Positions 1-5,039 of a stretch of DNA of 5,039 bases are shown here, piece by piece. Numbering within the stretch: the stretch's first letter is position 1; the number at the start of each line of letters is the position of its first letter. The stretch comes from Candidatus Zhuqueibacterota bacterium. Its GTDB lineage: Bacteria; SM23-31. Position numbers and translations under genes: made by a program. The notes beneath the pieces are model-generated. The model ran no database searches. It had not been told where the DNA came from and was given only the letters and a program-made list of their open reading frames with translations. The stretch is from NCBI GenBank assembly GCA_022562855.1, contig JADFON010000188.1, forward strand, positions 1 through 5,039, read 5' to 3'.

Positions 1-34
1 GTTGACAGTTTCAAATATATCAATAATCTTTTAT

Positions 35-63
35 TTGATATTTAGATTCTCATACCTTACATT
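35..63 (+). promoter_or_regulatory. Possible sigma70-type promoter of the amidohydrolase gene
   Basis: TTGATA at 35-40 and TACATT at 58-63 are separated by 17 bases, matching the sigma70 consensus at five of six and four of six positions. Transcription would start near base 70, giving a leader of about 80 bases. The region is AT-rich, so chance matches are common. A TTGACA at 2-7 with TAATCT at 24-29 (16-base spacer) is a weaker alternative, because its -10 box is poor. Confidence 0.3.
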
Positions 64-140
64 GCGAAGCAAATGCAATATTCCATTATTACCATCCGGA
101 AGTAATTTCTCTTCTAATTGATAAAATTCAATAATCGTGA

Positions 141-148
141 AAGGAAAG
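141..148 (+). promoter_or_regulatory. Ribosome binding site for the amidohydrolase gene
   Basis: AAGGAAAG lies just upstream of the ATG at 153, with AAGGA ending seven bases before it. This is normal Shine-Dalgarno spacing and supports the start at 153 over the internal ATG at 180, which would also remove the basic N-region of the signal peptide. Confidence 0.7.
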
Positions 149-152
149 CAAA

Positions 153-1460
153 ATGTTGAACCGTAGATATCTTGCGAGTATGGCTTCATTGGTTTTGACC
201 TTGTCATTAGTATTAATTTTGATTGGTACGGCGCTGCCTCAAGACCGTACCGGCAGTTCGGAGATCACCGCGATCCGGGCTGGAAAATTGATCGATGGAA
301 TCGGCGATTCGGCAGCCGACAATGTAATAATCCTTATTACCGGAGACAGGATAACGGATGTCGGGACTGATGTGCGAATTCCGTCCAATGCAACGGTAAT
401 TGACTTAAGCGGGTATACCGTTCTTCCCGGGTTGATCGACACACATTCGCACATCCTCCTCACCCCGGAAAACCCAGCCGGCAGTCCTGTTCTTTATAAG
501 TCGATACCCTACCGGACTGTCGAAGGCGTGCTCGCAGTAAAGCTGAATCTCGAAGCCGGTTTTACAACTCTCAGGGACATCGATTCCGAAGGCGCTAATT
601 TTGCCGACGTCGGTATTCGCGATGCGATAAACGACGGCTTGATACCCGGACCGAGACTTCAGGTGGCGACTATGGCGCTCTCTATTACCGGCGGACACAT
701 GAATGTCACGGGGCTTGCGCCGCATATCGACGTGCCGCAGCTTGCAACTATCGCCGACACTCCCTACGAACAGATAAAGGAGATACGCCGGCAGATCAAA
801 TATGGAGCGGACTGGATAAAACTGTACGCAACCGGGACACTCCGCCACATTAACAGGGAGACGTTCGAACCTCTCAACCAGGTAACTTTGGAAGAAGTCA
901 AAATGATCGTCGCGGAGGCTAAACGGTGGAACATTCCCGTATCCGCACACGCATACGGCGGTCAGGGGGCGACAAATGCTATACTGGGAGGTGTGAGGTC
1001 ACTCGAACACGGTTTTGCGCTCACGGATGAACAGCTTCAAATGATGGTCGATAACGGGACATACTGGTCGCCGACAATAACCGTTTATCTGCCGTCGAAT
1101 CCGCAAGAAGAGAACGATCCTTTCACCCGGAGAATCGTTGAATCGCACAAGGACACATTCGGCAGGGCTTTGAAAATGGGTGTCAAGATCGCTTTCGGAA
1201 CCGACGTCGGCGGTTTCGAGCACGGAAAAGGTGCGCAGGAATTCAAATTAATGGTCGATTACGGCATGACCCCCATGCAGGCTATCAAGTCGGCAACAAT
1301 GACGGCGGCGGAACTCATGAGACTGGAAAAATCGATAGGCAGTATCGAAACCGGCAAATACGCCGACATTATCGCAGTCAGGGGAAACCCGCTGGATGAC
1401 ATCACCATACTTGAAAACGTTGCATTCGTTATGAAAGGCGGAATGGTTTACAAAAAATAG
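153..1460 (+). CDS. Exported metal-dependent amidohydrolase, COG1228 (imidazolonepropionase/Xaa-Pro dipeptidase-like)
   Basis: This 435-residue protein is a complete amidohydrolase-superfamily enzyme, expected to hydrolyse an amide or peptide bond with a binuclear metal centre. Residues 1 to about 30 form a signal peptide: basic RR at 4-5, then a hydrophobic stretch at 11-28, with no lipobox cysteine, so a soluble periplasmic or secreted enzyme is likely. A small beta-sandwich segment (about 38-90) leads into the TIM barrel at VLPGLIDTHSH. The visible metal ligands are H98 and H100 (HxH), K223 in the DWIKLYATG motif (the lysine that is carboxylated in this family), H266 (SAHAYG), H286 (SLEHG) and catalytic D351 (FGTD). 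The tail SIETGKYADIIAVRGNPLDD (397-416) is the typical C-terminal return to the sandwich domain. Characterised COG1228 members include imidazolonepropionase and several prolidase-like dipeptidases. The export signal argues against a histidine-degradation role and favours a dipeptidase, but the substrate cannot be read from sequence. The gene is richer in GC than most of the protease gene downstream. It ends at TAG, 91 bases before a strong terminator. Confidence 0.93.
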   Translation: MLNRRYLASMASLVLTLSLVLILIGTALPQDRTGSSEITAIRAGKLIDGIGDSAADNVIILITGDRITDVGTDVRIPSNATVIDLSGYTVLPGLIDTHSHILLTPENPAGSPVLYKSIPYRTVEGVLAVKLNLEAGFTTLRDIDSEGANFADVGIRDAINDGLIPGPRLQVATMALSITGGHMNVTGLAPHIDVPQLATIADTPYEQIKEIRRQIKYGADWIKLYATGTLRHINRETFEPLNQVTLEEVKMIVAEAKRWNIPVSAHAYGGQGATNAILGGVRSLEHGFALTDEQLQMMVDNGTYWSPTITVYLPSNPQEENDPFTRRIVESHKDTFGRALKMGVKIAFGTDVGGFEHGKGAQEFKLMVDYGMTPMQAIKSATMTAAELMRLEKSIGSIETGKYADIIAVRGNPLDDITILENVAFVMKGGMVYKK

Positions 1461-1551
1461 AGAACTTTTTGCGGTAAACAGCGTGTAAGCATTATCAATG
1501 GTTTCTTAGTGCAATCTAATAAATCAACTATCAGTACAACACCTTACACTC

Positions 1552-1592
1552 AGAGGCAGTGCTAAACAGTCAATAGCATTGCCTCTTTTTTT
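1552..1592 (+). terminator. Strong intrinsic terminator after the amidohydrolase gene
   Basis: AGAGGCAGTGCTA (1552-1564) pairs with TAGCATTGCCTCT (1574-1586) in a 13-base-pair stem containing one G-T wobble (1559 with 1579) and a nine-base loop. Seven T residues at 1586-1592 follow directly. There is no A-run on the upstream side, so it should act on + strand transcription only. It begins 92 bases after the stop codon and separates the two complete genes into different transcription units. Confidence 0.9.
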
Positions 1593-1657
1593 GAAATCAA
1601 GCACATCTTTTCAAAACTGAACTCCCGATTTTTTAATTCTGACCAATTCGAATTTCA

Positions 1658-1686
1658 TTGATAATGTAATTATATTTACTTATATA
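1658..1686 (+). promoter_or_regulatory. Probable sigma70-type promoter of the protease gene
   Basis: TTGATA at 1658-1663 and TATATA at 1681-1686 are spaced by exactly 17 bases, downstream of the terminator and upstream of the protease start. Transcription would begin near 1693, giving a leader of about 40 bases. The -35 box matches the consensus at five of six positions and the -10 box at four of six. It is the best promoter candidate in the window, although the sequence around it is AT-rich. No operator-like repeat is seen beside it. Confidence 0.5.
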
Positions 1687-1720
1687 CCGGATTATTAATT
1701 GCAACAAAGGAATCAACAAA

Positions 1721-1727
1721 AAAGGAG
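1721..1727 (+). promoter_or_regulatory. Ribosome binding site for the protease gene
   Basis: AAAGGAG ends six bases before the ATG at 1734, a near-ideal Shine-Dalgarno sequence that fixes the start. A second purine-rich AAAGGAA at 1706-1712 is too far upstream to serve this start. Confidence 0.8.
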
Positions 1728-1733
1728 TAATCA

Positions 1734-4700
1734 ATGATTGGCAGAAGAATTTTACTCAGCATATTATTTTGCATAATAATTGTAAATCATTCCTTAGCAT
1801 TTGACCAACTGGTAGGTGCGCGTTATCCTTCTCTATCGCCGGATGCTGACCAGATCGCTTTTTCTTATGTGGGTGATATCTGGACTGTGTCTGCCGGCGG
1901 AGGAAAAGCAGATAAACTGACAAATAATCTTGGTTATGAATATAAGCCGGTCTGGTCACCTGATGGAAATTTTATAGCTTTCACATCAGACCGGAATGGA
2001 AATGACGATATTTTTGTAATTTCTTCAAATGGGGGGACACCGGTCCAATTGACATTTAATACATCAACAGATATCGCAAGCGATTTTTCCCCGGACGGAG
2101 AATGGATCTATTTTCGGTCATCAAGATCATCGAGCTCCGGTATTTTCAAGATCAAAACTACGGGCGGCAATGCCGTTCCCCTTCTCGATTCCTATTGGGC
2201 ATATCCCTACGACCCAAAAATAAATCCTTCCAATAATTCAATGATCTTTTCACTTGGCGGTGAAAATGGTTCCTGGTGGCGTAAAGGATACAGGGGTTCA
2301 AACGCTTCAAAAATATGGATAAAGAATTTTAACAGTGATGAAGCTGATATTGTGATTGATGAAACATCAAATAGTCACTGGCCCGCGTGGAATGTCGACG
2401 CTTCAAAAATATTTTATGTTAGCGAAAGTCAATACAACAATAAAAACATTTGGATGGCTGATACTGGAGGATCCGGTAAAAACCCGGTGACAACTTTCAG
2501 AGACGGGAATGTTTTGTGGATGTCCCTGGCAAGAAATAAAGATATAGCAGTTTATGAAAGGAATTTTGGGATTTGGGTAACCGACTTGAACACAGGAAGA
2601 TCAAATGCAGTAAATATCGAATCCCCTGTTGAGACAAAAGCAAATTCTTCATTTTTTGTAGATAATGCTAATGTTTCCGAATATAGTCTTGCGCCGGATG
2701 GGAAAAAGATCGCCGCAGTGATAAGAGGCGAGATCTTTGTATCATCTGTTGAAGGCGGATACGCAAGAAATGTGACAAATACTTCCTGGAGAGAAAGAGA
2801 CATAACATGGGATAAAGAAAGCAAAAATATAATTTACAGCTCGGATGTAGACGCAAACAGGAATCTTTATAAAGTTTCTGCGATTGGCGGCGAACCGGTA
2901 ATGTTGACAAATACGGTTGATGATATTCTAAACCCGGTTGTCAGTCCCGATGGGAATTATATTGCATATTACAGAGGTCACAGACAGATAAGGATCATGA
3001 ATACTGATGGAAATAATGACAGATTATTAGTAGAGGATGATTTTGGCGGACGGTTCGCAAGTGGTTACACCTGGTCACCAGACAGTAAATACATTTCTTA
3101 CGTTGCCGGTTCCTCTCATAATGATATATACGCGGTCAATGTTGAAACGAACGATATACTACAGCTTACCGATACTGCGTATGATGAAGAAAATCCCTAC
3201 TGGGCGCCGGATGGAAAATCTCTCTATTTTTCCTCAAATAGAACAGGACACAGTTTCCCCGAATTTACCGGTAAATGGGATATTTACAAACTGGATCTGA
3301 AACCGGAAATGCCGGAATTTGATGAAGATGACTTTGAGGAAATGTTCGAAGATGAAGAAAAAGAAGATGAAGATGAAAACAAAGAAAACGAAGAAGAAGT
3401 GACGGTAGAATTTCAACTTGAAGACATAAACCTGCAGACCACAAGAATTACAAACACACTTGGTAACGACAGAAATTTTTTGATCTCCCCAAAGGACGAG
3501 GACAAACTCATTTTTGTCTCAAATATCGATGGCAGAAATCACCTCTGGCAAATGGATCTGGAAAATAACAACAGCCGTTACACACCATATATGGGAAGTT
3601 TGAATAATCCTTCAAGTCTTCAGCCTGATGAAAGCGGAAAATTTATTTATTATCTGAGCGGCGGAAAGATAGGCAGGATCAATTTGAATTCCAATAAAAC
3701 GGAACCGGTTAATTTTAATACAAAGATCGAAGTTGACAGAACTGCCGATTATGTTCAGATGCTTGGTGAATTATATTATACCCTGCAACATTATTATTAT
3801 GACGAAAACCACCACACATTAGACTGGGATGAAACATACGGTAGATTTTTACCGGTATTGACACAAGTTAGAGAGGATAAGGATTTCCGCGATTACGCCA
3901 ATATGATGATCGGAAACCTGAATTCGTCACATACCGGGTTCAGAATGCCTTCTACAATTTCTACCGAAAAACCCAGTGGATATACCGGGGCTGTTTTTGA
4001 TTTTACCGGAAATAATATAACCCTAAAAAGAATAATCAAGAATTCTCCGCTTTATATTTATCGTGACAAAGTGGCGCCGGGTGATGAGCTTATATCTCTG
4101 AATGGTGAATCCGTCGGTACTTCTGAAAATATCTGGAAAGCTCTGAATGGCAATTCCAACAAACGCCTTAAGATGAAATTTAGAAAATCCGATTCCGGAG
4201 AAGAGGTCGAAGTATCGGTCAAACCCGGTTCCGGAGGTGCTGAAAACAGGCTCAAACTTGAGGAATGGATCACCGGCAAAAGGGATCAGGTCACAGACAA
4301 AACCGGGGATGACGTAGCTTATCTTTATATGAGAGCAATGGGAAGAGGAGACCTGAACAGGTTTCTGCTTGAATTGGAGAGGGACGCGGTTCCGAGAAAA
4401 GGTCTGATTCTTGATCTCAGGTGGAATAATGGTGGCAACGTTCATGACAGGGTGATCGATGCGTTGACCCGCCCGGTCTACGCAAAGTGGAAGATAAGAG
4501 GTCTCTCCGAAACCCAGCAATCTACCTTTGGCTTTGCCGACAAACCGATCATCATTATTACAAACGAGAGAACGTTAAGCGATGGTGAAATGGTGGCAAA
4601 CGGGCTAAAAACACTGAAAAGAGGTCCGATTGTCGGAACAACTACCTATGGCTGGCTGATCTTCACAACATCGGTGGGATTGATAAACGGCGGAAATTTC

Positions 4701-4865
4701 CGGCTCCCTTTTTGGGGATGTTATACACTTGATGGAGAAAATCTTGAAACGATGGGAGGAGTTATCCCCGATATTTCGGTCGCAAACGACCTGAATAATG
4801 AACTAAACGGAACCGACCCCCAACTTGACCGGGCTATAGAAGAAATATTGAAATTGATAAAGTAA
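1734..4865 (+). CDS. Exported tricorn-like serine protease (peptidase family S41)
   Basis: This 1043-residue protein has the full architecture of archaeal tricorn protease and a similar length. A signal peptide (basic RR at 4-5, hydrophobic 6-17, likely cut after SLA at 20-22) sends it to the periplasm, whereas archaeal tricorn is cytosolic. Six PD40/TolB-like blades cover about 25-295, with SPDG-type turns at 35-37, 75-78 and 119-122. Seven more cover about 305-662, with such turns at 320-323, 404-407, 448-450, 491-494, 585-587 and 630-632. An acidic loop (525-555, 21 of 31 residues D or E) interrupts the second propeller. The C1 domain (about 666-745) contains SSHTG, where S732-H733 match the tricorn Ser-His pair. 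A PDZ domain follows (about 749-840; APGDELISLNG). The C2 domain holds DLRWNNGG (894-901), the nucleophile motif TLSDGE with S949-D950, and E1005 before the PD at 1012-1013. By family knowledge it should cut peptides into short fragments as an oligomer; the natural substrate is unknown. The protease half is richer in GC than the propellers. A further exported gene follows 50 bases downstream. Confidence 0.94.
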   Translation: MIGRRILLSILFCIIIVNHSLAFDQLVGARYPSLSPDADQIAFSYVGDIWTVSAGGGKADKLTNNLGYEYKPVWSPDGNFIAFTSDRNGNDDIFVISSNGGTPVQLTFNTSTDIASDFSPDGEWIYFRSSRSSSSGIFKIKTTGGNAVPLLDSYWAYPYDPKINPSNNSMIFSLGGENGSWWRKGYRGSNASKIWIKNFNSDEADIVIDETSNSHWPAWNVDASKIFYVSESQYNNKNIWMADTGGSGKNPVTTFRDGNVLWMSLARNKDIAVYERNFGIWVTDLNTGRSNAVNIESPVETKANSSFFVDNANVSEYSLAPDGKKIAAVIRGEIFVSSVEGGYARNVTNTSWRERDITWDKESKNIIYSSDVDANRNLYKVSAIGGEPVMLTNTVDDILNPVVSPDGNYIAYYRGHRQIRIMNTDGNNDRLLVEDDFGGRFASGYTWSPDSKYISYVAGSSHNDIYAVNVETNDILQLTDTAYDEENPYWAPDGKSLYFSSNRTGHSFPEFTGKWDIYKLDLKPEMPEFDEDDFEEMFEDEEKEDEDENKENEEEVTVEFQLEDINLQTTRITNTLGNDRNFLISPKDEDKLIFVSNIDGRNHLWQMDLENNNSRYTPYMGSLNNPSSLQPDESGKFIYYLSGGKIGRINLNSNKTEPVNFNTKIEVDRTADYVQMLGELYYTLQHYYYDENHHTLDWDETYGRFLPVLTQVREDKDFRDYANMMIGNLNSSHTGFRMPSTISTEKPSGYTGAVFDFTGNNITLKRIIKNSPLYIYRDKVAPGDELISLNGESVGTSENIWKALNGNSNKRLKMKFRKSDSGEEVEVSVKPGSGGAENRLKLEEWITGKRDQVTDKTGDDVAYLYMRAMGRGDLNRFLLELERDAVPRKGLILDLRWNNGGNVHDRVIDALTRPVYAKWKIRGLSETQQSTFGFADKPIIIITNERTLSDGEMVANGLKTLKRGPIVGTTTYGWLIFTTSVGLINGGNFRLPFWGCYTLDGENLETMGGVIPDISVANDLNNELNGTDPQLDRAIEEILKLIK
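3306..3398 (+). other. Low-complexity acidic loop within the protease propeller
   Basis: Codons 525-555 of the protease encode 21 aspartate or glutamate residues in 31, giving a purine-rich tract of repeated GAA, GAT and GAAGAT units. It lies between two blades of the seven-bladed propeller: the strand WDIYKLDL precedes it, and the next strand resumes near VEFQLEDI. The reading frame stays open on both sides, so it is an in-frame flexible loop rather than a break. Charged insertions at about this place are, as far as I recall, common in bacterial tricorn-like proteins. Confidence 0.75.
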
Positions 4866-4903
4866 ATTTGTATGTTCATAAATAGTATCTAATTTATTTT
4901 GAT

Positions 4904-4909
4904 AGGTGA
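4904..4909 (+). promoter_or_regulatory. Ribosome binding site for the third gene
   Basis: AGGTGA ends six bases before the ATG at 4916. That spacing favours 4916 as the start. For the alternative in-frame ATG at 4922 the gap would be 12 bases, unless the weaker AAGAG at 4911-4915 is used. Confidence 0.5.
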
Positions 4910-4915
4910 AAAGAG

Positions 4916-5039
4916 ATGATTATGAAAAAAACACCTTTTGCTCTACTGATATTTATTCTATTCACAAGTAATGTATCTTCGGCACAGGAATTCGATAATA
5001 AAGGAGTGATTGATTTTCTCCATCGTAATAATCGCTTCT
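4916..5039 (+). CDS. Exported protein of unknown function, 5' part only
   Basis: An open frame starts at ATG 4916 (or ATG 4922, which gives the classic MKK opening) and continues off the end of the window, showing 41 codons. Residues 1 to about 23 form a clear signal peptide: lysines at 4-5, a hydrophobic core ALLIFILF (9-16), and a likely cut after SSA (21-23), leaving a mature start of QEFDNKG. The 18 visible mature residues, including VIDFLHRNN, match no family I can name. The gene begins 50 bases after the protease stop with no terminator or convincing promoter between them, so it is probably read from the same transcript. That suggests, without proving, a related role outside the cytoplasm. 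Confidence 0.75.
   Translation, partial: MIMKKTPFALLIFILFTSNVSSAQEFDNKGVIDFLHRNNRF

Larger units (their letters stand above)
1461..1733. other. Intergenic region between the amidohydrolase and protease genes
   Basis: This 273-base AT-rich gap contains no credible open reading frame. Its first 91 bases are an untranslated tail of the amidohydrolase transcript. Then come the intrinsic terminator, about 65 bases with no recognisable feature, and the promoter and ribosome binding site of the protease gene. A seven-base inverted repeat, GTGTAAG (1483-1489) with CTTACAC (1543-1549), sits upstream of the terminator; its arms are 53 bases apart and its significance is doubtful. Confidence 0.7.

Noticed and set aside
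61-79. ATTGC / GCAAT and TTGC / GCAA small inverted repeats in the leader of gene 1, considered as an operator or leader structure
   Set aside because: Stems of four or five base pairs in AT-rich DNA are expected by chance, and no known regulator motif fits.
405-950. Long open frame of 181 codons on the - strand within the amidohydrolase gene
   Set aside because: It lies wholly inside a well-supported gene, its product has no recognisable motif, and long antisense frames are expected opposite GC-richer coding sequence.
1483-1549. Inverted repeat GTGTAAG / CTTACAC in the tail of the amidohydrolase transcript
   Set aside because: The arms are only seven bases long and 53 bases apart, with no supporting structure between them. 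Chance is the simpler explanation.
3037-3300. 87-codon + strand frame overlapping the protease
   Set aside because: It sits in another frame of the seven-bladed propeller, with no ribosome binding site or domain evidence.
3234-3416. - strand frame encoding a very phenylalanine-rich peptide that looks like a membrane segment
   Set aside because: The phenylalanines are the reverse complement of the GAA/GAT acidic tract in the protease. This is an artefact of low complexity.
4023-4520. 165-codon - strand frame opposite the PDZ and C2 domains
   Set aside because: It is opposite clearly conserved protease motifs, and its product resembles nothing recognisable. It is a shadow of the real gene.
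4863-4896. TAAATT / AATTTA inverted repeat just after the protease stop, considered as a terminator
   Set aside because: The stem is six A-T pairs with a 22-base loop and no proper T-run, too weak to terminate transcription.

Overview
The window looks like ordinary bacterial chromosome from a Gram-negative organism. It carries two complete genes and the start of a third, all on the + strand and all encoding proteins with N-terminal signal peptides. The strong Shine-Dalgarno sites, the sigma70-like promoter candidates and the tricorn-type S41 protease suggest a bacterium of the FCB neighbourhood (Bacteroidetes/Ignavibacteria/Calditrichota/Marinimicrobia-like). That placement is an inference; no marker gene is present. 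The strong Shine-Dalgarno sites argue mildly against a typical Bacteroidetes genome. No mobile element, CRISPR array, tRNA or rRNA was seen.

Layout: 1-152 is an AT-rich leader with a possible promoter and a good ribosome binding site. 153-1460 encodes an exported metal-dependent amidohydrolase of the COG1228 (imidazolonepropionase/Xaa-Pro dipeptidase-like) group with the full set of metal ligands. 1461-1733 is intergenic and holds a strong intrinsic terminator (1552-1592), followed by the best promoter candidate in the window (1658-1686) and a strong RBS. 1734-4865 encodes an exported tricorn-like protease with six-bladed plus seven-bladed propeller, C1, PDZ and C2 domains and a recognisable Ser/His/Ser-Asp/Glu active site. 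After a 50-base gap without a visible terminator, a third exported protein begins at 4916 and runs off the window.

How they may work together: tricorn-type proteases cut peptides into short fragments, and COG1228 amidohydrolases include dipeptidases. A periplasmic peptide-degradation function shared by the two enzymes is plausible. However, the terminator and separate promoter show they are probably separate transcription units, and gene 1 is visibly richer in GC than most of gene 2. The third gene probably shares a transcript with the protease, but its function cannot be read from 41 codons. I do not see a clearly novel system here; the most useful follow-ups are the identity of the third gene and the active-site variations in the protease.
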